A stretch of DNA of 64,000 nucleotides, taken from NCBI GenBank assembly GCA_046329815.1, contig JAXLTY010000002.1, positions 992,001 to 1,056,000 on the forward strand. The letters run 5' to 3'. Positions 34,736 through 42,242 of this stretch are shown one piece after another; position 1 is the first letter of the stretch, and each line of letters starts with the position of its first letter. The DNA is from JADJSS01 sp046329815. Its GTDB lineage: Bacteria; Bacteroidota; Bacteroidia; Chitinophagales; JADIYW01. A model generated the notes under the pieces. That model was not told the origin of the DNA, made no database searches, and saw nothing but the letters and a program-made list of their open reading frames with translations. The translations under genes and the position numbers were made by a program.

Positions 34736-36481
34736 ATGCAAACTACTATTATTCGCAACGGAATTTATTTTGATGGCTTAGGTAATATAGGCGTTCAGAA
34801 AGATATCATTATAAAAGACAATAAAATTGACGCTGTTCTTGATAAAGCGCCTGCTATTGAAAACGCGAAAGAGATTGACGCAACAAATCAATGGGTAATG
34901 CCGGGTTTGCTGGATATTCACGCACATTACGATGCTGAACTGGAAGTGTTGCCCGGACTGGAAGAATCGGTGCGCCATGGCGTAACTACTGTAGTTATCG
35001 GCAATTGCTCTTTATCTGCTGCACTTGGAAAAGATACTGAGATCGTTGATTTGTTTGCGCGCGTGGAAAATATTCCGGCAAAAGTATTGAGCAAATGGAT
35101 GCTTGGCAATATGAAATGGAACAATGTGCGCGAATACTATGAGCATTTAGATACTGTTCCGATTGGTCCGAATATCGCATCGTTTATCGGCCACTCTAAC
35201 ATTCGCATGGCAGTGATGGGTTTGGACAGAAGCTTTATGCAGAAGAAAGCGAGTGAAGAAGAATTGCAGCAAATGGAAAAAATCGTGGAAGAAGCTATGG
35301 ATGCTGGCTATTTGGGTATCTCAATTGATATGTTACCGTTCCACAGATGGGCAGGCGTTTACAGTGAAAAATATACCGGTTTGTCGGTGCCATCGCAACG
35401 CGCAGCGAAGTCAGAATATAAACGTTTGGCAAATGTGGTGCGCAACAGAAACCGTGTATTGCAAATTACGCCAAATGCTATCGAAAAAACATCGTTCGCA
35501 ACTATTTTACGACTAAGTCAAGGTGGTTTTTTCAAGAAAAGTTTGAAGACAACCATTGTCGCAGCATTGGATTTAAAATCAAATGAAAAGATTTATAACT
35601 TATTGAAGTTATTAGGTTTTTTAGGCAACAAAATATTGCGCGCAAAAATGAAATTCCAAACATTGTCGGTTCCGTTTTTAAATTACGGCGATGGTCCGGT
35701 TTCACCATTGTTTGAAGAATTTCCATGTATGATCAAAGCAATCAGTTCTACTGAAGCAGAGCGCCATGTGATGTTTAAAGATCCGGAATTCAGAAAATTA
35801 TTCGTGAAAGAATGGAATCATAAATCGGCATCGGTGTTTCCGAAAGCATTGAAAGAAATGTGGATCGTGAACTCACCAAATCCATCGCATATCGGCAAAA
35901 ACTTTGAACAGGTTGCCAAAGAAGCTAACGTAGAACCGGTAGAACATTTTATGAATTTGTTAGCAGAACATGATACACGCATTCGCTGGAAATGTGAAAC
36001 ATCGAACCACAGAGAAAGTGTGCGTATGGAACTGCTATCGAATGAACATTGTCTGCCTGGTTTTAATGATTCCGGTGCGCATAATTTAAATATGGCATTC
36101 CATGATGGCGGTTTGCATTTGCTAAAACAATCCGTCAATAATCCATCTATTTTACCAATTGAAAAAGCGATTTATCGTTTAACAAAAGAAGCGGCTGATT
36201 TCTTTGGTATAGATGCCGGTGATATTTCAGTTGGCAAGCGTGCAGACTTAATCATTATTGATCCGTCTAAATTACAAACGGATCTGAATACAGAACCGAT
36301 AGAAGATCATCATCCGCAATTTGACGGCGGCTATCGCTTAATCAAACGCAGTGGCAAAGTGGTACAGCATGTTTTTATTAACGGAAATGAAGCATACACG
36401 AACAATGGCGTAGTTGCTTTTCACAAAGATTTGGGAAAGAAAAAAATATTTGGAAAATTATTGCGCAGTACCTGGAATTAA
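34736..36481 (+). CDS. D-aminoacylase-like amidohydrolase
   Basis: A 581-residue amidohydrolase of the N-acyl-D-amino-acid deacylase type. The metal site HAHYD (His62, His64) follows the VMPGLLDIH lead. Other recognisable parts are the HGVTTVVIGNCSLS region, FIGHSNIR, and near the C-terminus FNDSGAHNLNM and GKRADLIIIDPS, a standard amidohydrolase ending. Start: ATG at 34736; a longer frame from TTG at 34715 adds seven unlikely residues. The acyl substrate cannot be specified; deacylation of D-amino acids is the family norm. Confidence 0.85.
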   Translation: MQTTIIRNGIYFDGLGNIGVQKDIIIKDNKIDAVLDKAPAIENAKEIDATNQWVMPGLLDIHAHYDAELEVLPGLEESVRHGVTTVVIGNCSLSAALGKDTEIVDLFARVENIPAKVLSKWMLGNMKWNNVREYYEHLDTVPIGPNIASFIGHSNIRMAVMGLDRSFMQKKASEEELQQMEKIVEEAMDAGYLGISIDMLPFHRWAGVYSEKYTGLSVPSQRAAKSEYKRLANVVRNRNRVLQITPNAIEKTSFATILRLSQGGFFKKSLKTTIVAALDLKSNEKIYNLLKLLGFLGNKILRAKMKFQTLSVPFLNYGDGPVSPLFEEFPCMIKAISSTEAERHVMFKDPEFRKLFVKEWNHKSASVFPKALKEMWIVNSPNPSHIGKNFEQVAKEANVEPVEHFMNLLAEHDTRIRWKCETSNHRESVRMELLSNEHCLPGFNDSGAHNLNMAFHDGGLHLLKQSVNNPSILPIEKAIYRLTKEAADFFGIDAGDISVGKRADLIIIDPSKLQTDLNTEPIEDHHPQFDGGYRLIKRSGKVVQHVFINGNEAYTNNGVVAFHKDLGKKKIFGKLLRSTWN

Positions 36482-36483
36482 AA

Positions 36484-36903
36484 CTATTCTTTAAGTTGTT
36501 TTAATAATTCTTTGATACGTTTTAACAAAAATGCGGCTTTATCCTGGTAGGTAAAGCGAATCATATCTTTTGTCCAGTTACCTTCTTTCAGATTATAGAC
36601 AAAGTTTTCATCTTCTTTTTTGAAATACTTTCCTTTTTTTTCAGACCAACTTACCTGTTCTTTCATAAAACCAGTTTTTTCATCAGCAGATAATTGTGAG
36701 CGAATCTTTTCAAAAATTACATTCTGCATACTGTCCATTTGATTCAGGAAAATGCGCGAACATACCGTAGAATCTGGCTTTGCGCGCTGACACTCTTTAT
36801 ACTGCGCTTCCATTTCTTCAATTATTTTTGACGTTTGCGCACTTGCAAAAAAGTTAACGGCTATTAATAAAAAAGAAAGTGTAGAAATTTTAAAAAAGTT
36901 CAT
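36484..36903 (-). CDS. Exported LprI-like (DUF1311) protein
   Basis: A 139-residue exported protein starting at ATG 36903. The longer frame to 36990 would put 29 residues ahead of a normal signal peptide (MNFFKISTLSFLLIAVNFFA), so the shorter start is chosen. The mature part resembles DUF1311: a Cys pair (YKECQ, TVCSR), NQMDSMQNVIFEKIRSQL and the FMKEQVSWSEKKGKYF region that stands for the usual Q-x-x-W signature. LprI relatives are lysozyme inhibitors, but this function is not shown for the branch. Confidence 0.7.
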   Translation of the reverse strand: MNFFKISTLSFLLIAVNFFASAQTSKIIEEMEAQYKECQRAKPDSTVCSRIFLNQMDSMQNVIFEKIRSQLSADEKTGFMKEQVSWSEKKGKYFKKEDENFVYNLKEGNWTKDMIRFTYQDKAAFLLKRIKELLKQLKE

Positions 36904-36993
36904 GTGTAAAAATAAACAGACAACAAATAACCTGCAAAAAGTTCTATCTAAATTTTTGTTAAGAGTGCTTCGATGAAACCTGCAATACAAGAA

Positions 36994-37386
36994 CTAAACT
37001 TGCGGAATAGTTTCTTCTACTATTTTATTTCCGAACTTATCGTAATATGTACATGTCATTGCGCTGAAATCCAGTATCCAGTTTTCGATGCCTGTTTCTG
37101 CCGAATGTTTGCAGAAAGTCAGGTAATCGGTTTGTCCTTGCTGATGTATTTTTAAGTAATGCTTAAAATCTTCTTCTTTGCTGACATCTGCAATTTCCAA
37201 TTCAGGATATTTGCCATCAGTTTTTAAAATAAAACCGTTGTTTCCAAAATATTCTGTTCTGCCATCGTGTACGTATTGCACATAACCGGTTAAACCAATG
37301 CTAATCAATTCCTGTACATAAGCCGGAAAATCTGCGCCACTTTTTACTTTTGCATGAGCCGTTTTTATTTGGTCGATGGTAAACAT
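36994..37386 (-). CDS. DUF1398 protein
   Basis: A 130-residue protein matching the DUF1398 family by its start MFTIDQIKTAHAKVKSGADF and the central LISIGLTGYVQYVHDGRTEY. An in-frame ATG at 37419 lies inside the sucC terminator, and the family start favours 37386. The function is unknown. It is transcribed in the same direction as sucC but separated from it by a terminator. Confidence 0.8.
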   Translation of the reverse strand: MFTIDQIKTAHAKVKSGADFPAYVQELISIGLTGYVQYVHDGRTEYFGNNGFILKTDGKYPELEIADVSKEEDFKHYLKIHQQGQTDYLTFCKHSAETGIENWILDFSAMTCTYYDKFGNKIVEETIPQV

Positions 37387-37403
37387 GTGATAATTGTTTA
37401 TTG

Positions 37404-37439
37404 AAAAAGCAGCCAACATATTATAATGTGGACTGCTTT
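37404..37439 (-). terminator. Terminator of sucC
   Basis: On the minus strand, AAAGCAG and CTGCTTT close an imperfect hairpin (two inner mismatches) followed by TTTTTC, just after the sucC stop. Confidence 0.6.
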
Positions 37440-37459
37440 ATATTGTTGAATTAAAAAAT

Positions 37460-38650
37460 CTAAGCAACAGCTTTTGCTACCAAAGCAGCAGCTTCTGATA
37501 ATAAGATTGCAGATTCTACTTTTAAACCTGCTTCGTCTATCATTTTTTTAGCAATATCTGCATTTGTTCCTTGTAAACGCACAATAATAGGAATTTCGAT
37601 ATTGCCGATATTTTTGTATGCTTCAATAACACCTTCAGCCACTCGGTCGCAACGTACGATACCGCCAAAAATATTGATCAAAATCGCTTTTACATGCGGA
37701 TCTTTCATGATAATACGAAACGCTTTTTCTACACGTTCTGCATTTGCCGTTCCGCCAACATCTAAGAAATTTGCTGGTTCACCACCGCTTAATTTAATAA
37801 TGTCCATAGTTGCCATTGCCAAGCCGGCACCATTTACCATGCAACCTACGTTTCCGTCCAATTTTACATAGTTTAGTTCCGCTGCCGCCGCTTCAATTTC
37901 CGTTGGATCTTCTTCCAACAAATCGCGTTGTGCTTCTAAATCAGCATGACGATACAAAGCGTTCTCATCCAAATTTACTTTGCAATCCACCGCGATGATT
38001 TTATCGTCAGATGTTTTCAAAACCGGATTAATCTCGAACATAGAAGAATCAGAACCTACATAGGCAGCGTATAATTTCTGTACAAAATCAACCATATCTT
38101 TGAATGCAGCACCACTCAAGCCCAAGTTAAACGCAATTTTGCGTGCCTGGAAAGGTTGTAAGCCAACTGCTGAATCGATCCATTCTTTAAATATTTTTTC
38201 AGGTGTGTGTTCTGCTACTTCTTCGATATCCATTCCACCTTCTGTTGAATACATAATTACGTTGCATTCTTTTTTTCTGTCTAACAAAATAGACATATAA
38301 AACTCTTTCGTTTCAGAAGCACCTTTGTAGTATGCATCTTCCGCAATTAAAATCTTGTGTACTACTTTTCCGTGTGCGCCGGTTTGCGGCGTTACTAACG
38401 TCATTCCTAAAATTTGCGACGCTTTTTCTTTCAATGCTTCCAGGTTTGGCGCGAACTTAACTCCACCACCTTTTCCGCGACCGCCAGCATGCACCTGTGC
38501 TTTCACTACTACGCCTTCTGCGCCTGTTCTTTTGTTAATATCCTGCCAGGCAGCTACTGCCTGTTCCAATGTTTCGGCAACGATGCCTTCCTGTATTTTT
38601 ACTCCATATTTTTTTAAGAGTTCTTTGCCTTGATATTCGTGTAAATTCAT
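37460..38650 (-). CDS. sucC: Succinyl-CoA synthetase beta subunit
   Basis: A 396-residue ATP-grasp subunit of succinyl-CoA ligase, which makes ATP or GTP from succinyl-CoA in the TCA cycle. It starts MNLHEYQGKELLKKYGV. The ATP-grasp domain has KAQVHAGGRGKGGGVK near residue 50, and FEINPVLKT and NIFGGIVRCDRVAEG are hallmark segments of the beta subunit. The alpha subunit gene sucD is not in the window, a separation often seen in this phylum. Confidence 0.97.
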   Translation of the reverse strand: MNLHEYQGKELLKKYGVKIQEGIVAETLEQAVAAWQDINKRTGAEGVVVKAQVHAGGRGKGGGVKFAPNLEALKEKASQILGMTLVTPQTGAHGKVVHKILIAEDAYYKGASETKEFYMSILLDRKKECNVIMYSTEGGMDIEEVAEHTPEKIFKEWIDSAVGLQPFQARKIAFNLGLSGAAFKDMVDFVQKLYAAYVGSDSSMFEINPVLKTSDDKIIAVDCKVNLDENALYRHADLEAQRDLLEEDPTEIEAAAAELNYVKLDGNVGCMVNGAGLAMATMDIIKLSGGEPANFLDVGGTANAERVEKAFRIIMKDPHVKAILINIFGGIVRCDRVAEGVIEAYKNIGNIEIPIIVRLQGTNADIAKKMIDEAGLKVESAILLSEAAALVAKAVA

Positions 38651-38654
38651 AGCG

Positions 38655-38662
38655 CAAATGTA
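38655..38662 (-). promoter_or_regulatory. -7 box giving a leaderless mRNA for sucC
   Basis: On the minus strand TACATTTG ends 5 nt before the sucC start codon. No -33 box is visible at the standard distance. Confidence 0.5.
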
Positions 38663-38728
38663 AGAATAAAAAGTATTGTATAAAATGTATTGCCTAAAAT
38701 GTAGATAAAAAAGCAGAATTGACTAGAT

Positions 38729-39556
38729 TTGTGCATCAAAGCAAATTTAGACATACTCAAACGTTCATCAAATTTAGAATTGCTGGTGCATCTGCATCCA
38801 TATTGTTTGTCGTATGCGGTTTTGGATAAAGACTTGAACCAGGTTTTAGATTTTGACGCGAAAGTGGTACAATATTCGATGGATAAATTCATTGCTGTTG
38901 AATCCATTTCCAATTGGTTTTTTGACAATAAAGATATTTTTGCGCTGAATTACAAGACTTGCAAAGTTAGCATCTACTCACCTATTTATACGATTTTACC
39001 TGACAAAACCGATAAGCAAGCTGAAATTTTCGCGATGCTTGGTTATGAGAACGATGCGAGAAACACTTATCTGAAAAACCAGATCGGCAATGCGTTTTAT
39101 GTATATTTTGCACTACCTGATAAAACCATCAATTTTATTGAAAATCAATTACCTAACGTTGAATTTTATTTTGCTGATTTTGGTTTGCTGTCGTTTTACA
39201 ATGCACGATTATCATTCAAAAAATATATTGCAGCTAATTTATATGGCGAAGAACTGACCATTTGCTACAAAGCTGACGGACAGAATTTGTATCTGAATAA
39301 ATTTCCAATAAAAGCAAAAGAAGATCTGTTGTATTATTTACGATTGGCATACGAACATTTGGAACTGGATACAAATGAGTTTCCAACGTATTTATATGGT
39401 TTTGTAGAAGAAAAATCGCCGATGTACACGACAACTTATGGTTACATCAGGAATTTTGAAATTGACCGAACGTTAAAAATCACCTTGCCTTTTAAATATG
39501 CGATGGAAGATTTTCCATTTCATTATTATATCAATTTACTTGGAATTGGATTATAA
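38729..39556 (+). CDS. DUF3822 family protein
   Basis: A 275-residue cytoplasmic protein of the Bacteroidota family DUF3822, whose fold resembles an actin-like/FtsA ATPase remnant without the nucleotide signatures. The start is uncertain: the only start-like codon before the conserved part is TTG at 38729, and that codon overlaps a perfect -7 box (TAGATTTG, 38724-38731). It precedes rsmD, the usual neighbour of this family, which suggests a link to ribosome biogenesis. No biochemical role is known. Confidence 0.8.
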   Translation: MCIKANLDILKRSSNLELLVHLHPYCLSYAVLDKDLNQVLDFDAKVVQYSMDKFIAVESISNWFFDNKDIFALNYKTCKVSIYSPIYTILPDKTDKQAEIFAMLGYENDARNTYLKNQIGNAFYVYFALPDKTINFIENQLPNVEFYFADFGLLSFYNARLSFKKYIAANLYGEELTICYKADGQNLYLNKFPIKAKEDLLYYLRLAYEHLELDTNEFPTYLYGFVEEKSPMYTTTYGYIRNFEIDRTLKITLPFKYAMEDFPFHYYINLLGIGL

Positions 39557-39615
39557 TTAACAATTGACAATTAAAAATTATTAAAACTAAAAATCGTACA
39601 TCGTAAATTGACATC

Positions 39616-40167
39616 ATGCGCATCATTTCCGGAAAATATAAAGGCAAACGATTTTATCCACCAAAGAATATTCCTGCGAGACCAACAACCGATTTCGCAA
39701 AAGAAGCATTATTCAATATTTTAAACAATAATTTTGATTTTGAAGCGATAAAATTTCTCGACTTATTTGCAGGAACCGGCAGTTTGGATATGGAATTGTT
39801 TTCGCGCGGCTGCACCGATATTACTTCGGTTGACATGAGCAAAATCAGCTTAGGTTTCATTAAAAAAATGAGTGATGAATTGCAAATACCTAATCATAAA
39901 ATCATTTTCGGTGATGCGATACAATTTGCTAAAAATTGTACGCAGCAATACGATCTGATCTTCGCCGGACCGCCATATGCATTGGATTGCATCAACGAAA
40001 TTCCGGATATTATCTTAGAAAAAAAATTACTGAAAGACGAAGAAAGCTGGTTTATTTTAGAAACTTCACCATTGCATGATTTTTCCGATCATCCACATTT
40101 ATTTGATGTGCGCAACTACGGACAAACACATTTTTGGTTTTTCTCAAGCAAAAAATATGAAGATTAA
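39616..40167 (+). CDS. rsmD: 16S rRNA (guanine(966)-N2)-methyltransferase RsmD
   Basis: A 183-residue SAM-dependent methyltransferase that would modify G966 of 16S rRNA. It starts MRIISGKYKGKRFYPP, has the SAM motif LDLFAGTGSLDMELFSRG, and the motif IV region IFAGPPYALD. In RsmD proteins motif IV is normally (D/N)PP(Y/F); here the first residue is Gly (codon GGA), a substitution at a residue that contacts the target amino group. All other parts look intact, so the enzyme could be impaired or could tolerate the change. Confidence 0.9.
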   Translation: MRIISGKYKGKRFYPPKNIPARPTTDFAKEALFNILNNNFDFEAIKFLDLFAGTGSLDMELFSRGCTDITSVDMSKISLGFIKKMSDELQIPNHKIIFGDAIQFAKNCTQQYDLIFAGPPYALDCINEIPDIILEKKLLKDEESWFILETSPLHDFSDHPHLFDVRNYGQTHFWFFSSKKYED

Positions 40168-40168
40168 C

Positions 40169-40233
40169 TATCACAGAGTTACACGGAGTTTTCACTAGAA
40201 AAACTCTGTATATCTTTGTGTAACTCTGTGATA
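40169..40233. repeat. 16-bp perfect inverted repeat of the CACAGAG/CTCTGTG family
   Basis: Arms TATCACAGAGTTACAC (40169-40184) and GTGTAACTCTGTGATA (40218-40233) are perfectly complementary across a 33-nt spacer. It fills the gap between rsmD and rsmE and is the same family as the repeat at 19029. A perfect -7 box, TATCTTTG (40211-40218), abuts the right arm. Confidence 0.85.
40211..40218 (+). promoter_or_regulatory. -7 box of rsmE inside the palindromic repeat
   Basis: TATCTTTG fits the -7 consensus and lies 19 nt before the rsmE ATG, sharing its last base with the right arm of the palindrome. Confidence 0.4.
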
Positions 40234-40237
40234 CAAA

Positions 40238-40945
40238 ATGAAACGCTTCTATTCCAACAATATTCAATCCAATTTCATTTATTTAGAAAATGAAGAAGCA
40301 CAGCATTGTATGAAAGTGCTGCGTTGTAAAATGGGCGATTCGATTGAAGTATTAAATGGAAATGGAATTTTGTATCAGGGAAAAATTACTGCATTTCAAA
40401 AAAATGAAGTACAAATTTTGATAGACAAAATCATAAAACAAGAAAACGAAAATCCAAATAAATTATCAATAGCAATTTGTCCGACAAAAAATCCTGCGCG
40501 ATTAGAATGGTTTATTGAGAAAGCGACAGAGATTGGTATTGCGAACATCTATCCTATTATTTCCGAACGAACGGAAAAACCAACTATAAAATTTGATCGT
40601 TTAAATACAATTATTCTTTCAGCAGCCAAACAAAGTGGTCAGCTTTTTTTTCCAAAGCTGCATGACATTCAAAAACTGAAAACATTCTATAATTCTGAAG
40701 ATTTGCAATTTGATCAGTATTTCATAGCACATTGTGAAGATGAAAAACAGCATTTAGCGAATGTTTACAATAAAAACAAAACTGCTTTATTATTGATTGG
40801 TCCGGAAGGCGATTTTACAAAAGAGGAAGTTCAAATTGCAATTAACAAAAATTATACGCCTGTTTCGTTGGGAAATTCTATATTGCGTGTAGAAACGGCT
40901 GGTGTGTACGCTTGCAGTATAGTTTCGATGATGAATGTTGAATGA
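40238..40945 (+). CDS. rsmE: 16S rRNA (uracil(1498)-N3)-methyltransferase RsmE
   Basis: A 235-residue SPOUT-class methyltransferase that modifies U1498 of 16S rRNA. It has an N-terminal PUA-like part (EEAQHCMKVLRCKMGD), then the trefoil-knot SAM domain with KATEIGIANIYPIISERT, AAKQSGQ, LLIGPEGDFTKEE and LGNSILRVETAGVYA. Length fits. It follows rsmD on the same strand, giving a two-gene rRNA-modification group. Confidence 0.95.
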   Translation: MKRFYSNNIQSNFIYLENEEAQHCMKVLRCKMGDSIEVLNGNGILYQGKITAFQKNEVQILIDKIIKQENENPNKLSIAICPTKNPARLEWFIEKATEIGIANIYPIISERTEKPTIKFDRLNTIILSAAKQSGQLFFPKLHDIQKLKTFYNSEDLQFDQYFIAHCEDEKQHLANVYNKNKTALLLIGPEGDFTKEEVQIAINKNYTPVSLGNSILRVETAGVYACSIVSMMNVE

Positions 40946-40958
40946 TAAATATTGAGTG

Positions 40959-41636
40959 ATGAATTGTAGAATAAAAATACTTTTTACTTTGCTTATAACG
41001 TGTAACTTATTACATACAATTTCTTCTTTTTCGCAAATAAAAACTACGGCAAAAATTGGTTTGATGAAATATAAAGGCGGTGGCGACTGGTATGCAAATC
41101 CAACATCATTGCCGAATTTAGCCAAGTTTTGCAACCAGAATTTAGGTTTGAATTTAAGCACACAAATTGATGAAGTTGAGCCAGGCAGCGCTGCTTTGTT
41201 CAATTATCCATTCATACACCTTACCGGTCACGGTAATATTATTTTCACTGATCAGGAAGCTGAAAACCTGCGTACTTACTTGATTTCCGGTGGTTTCTTA
41301 CATATTTCTGATAATTATGGCATTGACAAATTCATTCGCGCGGCTATGAAAAAAGTATTTCCGGAATTGAGTTTTGTAGAATTGCCTGCATCGCATCCAA
41401 TCTATCATCAGAAATATGATTTTCCGAATGGCTTGCCAAAAATACATGAACACGATGGCAAAGCTGCACAAGGTTTCGGCATTATTTACGAAGGCAGATT
41501 AGTTTGCTTTTATGATTATGAATGTGATTTAGGTGATGGCTGGGAAGATCAATCAGTGCATAAAGATCCGGAAGAGAAACGGTTGCAGGCATTAAAAATG
41601 GGCGCGAATTTAGTGCAGTATGCGTTTACGAAATAG
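40959..41636 (+). CDS. Exported DUF4159 protein
   Basis: A 225-residue exported protein (signal peptide about 1-26) of family DUF4159, which has a class I glutamine amidotransferase-like or ThuA-like fold. Recognisable segments are MKYKGGGDWYANPTSLPNL, PFIHLTGHGNI, SGGFLHISDNYG and HPIYH. The family is frequent in Bacteroidota next to rRNA or gliding-related genes, and its function is unsettled. Start: ATG at 40959; a GTG directly before it is the other option. Confidence 0.85.
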   Translation: MNCRIKILFTLLITCNLLHTISSFSQIKTTAKIGLMKYKGGGDWYANPTSLPNLAKFCNQNLGLNLSTQIDEVEPGSAALFNYPFIHLTGHGNIIFTDQEAENLRTYLISGGFLHISDNYGIDKFIRAAMKKVFPELSFVELPASHPIYHQKYDFPNGLPKIHEHDGKAAQGFGIIYEGRLVCFYDYECDLGDGWEDQSVHKDPEEKRLQALKMGANLVQYAFTK

Positions 41637-41659
41637 AACACAGATTTAGCTAATTAAAA

Positions 41660-42229
41660 ATGATTTTTATGATGAAAAACATTGAAGTAATTAAATCTTT
41701 AGAAAGTCTTTTTGAATTATTAGACAACAAAGATTATTTATCATTTGAAAAAATAGCAAGCAATAATGGTGCTGACTTATTATCAAAAGAAAAAAAAGAA
41801 CAAGGTGGTGTTTATTTAATATCTGAATTTAATGTAGAAAAAGAAATAGCATTGTATGTCGGACGCACAAAAAAGTTAAAACAGAGAATTTATTCTCAGC
41901 ATTACAAAGGAAACGAAACAACAGCAAGGTTAAAAAATTATTTGATTGATATTGACAACAAAGAACTTAGAAAGAAAATAAGAGTTAGTAACAAGAATAA
42001 AACCCAAGAAGAAGACTTAAAATTAAAATTAAAGATTTTACTAAAAGATAAGGAAAATTATTTAAAAACCAATTGTAGATTAAGATATGTTACAGATGAA
42101 GAAATTAAAACTGCATTTAAAACTATCGATAAAGATATTGATTCAGATATGTACAGATACAGAGGTGTAGTGGAAGCTTATTTTACTGCGGTAATATTTC
42201 CAAAACATGGAATCTACGATGAGCATTAA
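41660..42229 (+). CDS. GIY-YIG nuclease-domain protein
   Basis: A 189-residue protein with the GIY-YIG signatures in the form GGVYLI (49-54) and LYVGRT (65-70), the conserved Arg76 in KQRIY, and a likely metal-binding Glu172 in VVEAYF. The C-terminal half is charged and helical. Stand-alone GIY-YIG proteins may nick or cut DNA, but many have unknown roles. It has no homing-endonuclease context and no interrupted gene beside it. The N-terminus has several in-frame ATG codons (41660, 41669, 41672). Confidence 0.78.
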   Translation: MIFMMKNIEVIKSLESLFELLDNKDYLSFEKIASNNGADLLSKEKKEQGGVYLISEFNVEKEIALYVGRTKKLKQRIYSQHYKGNETTARLKNYLIDIDNKELRKKIRVSNKNKTQEEDLKLKLKILLKDKENYLKTNCRLRYVTDEEIKTAFKTIDKDIDSDMYRYRGVVEAYFTAVIFPKHGIYDEH

Positions 42230-42242
42230 TATTTATATAATT

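Noticed and set aside
40790..41203. 137-codon minus-strand frame across rsmE and DUF4159
   Set aside because: Antisense to two well-supported genes; no family pattern.
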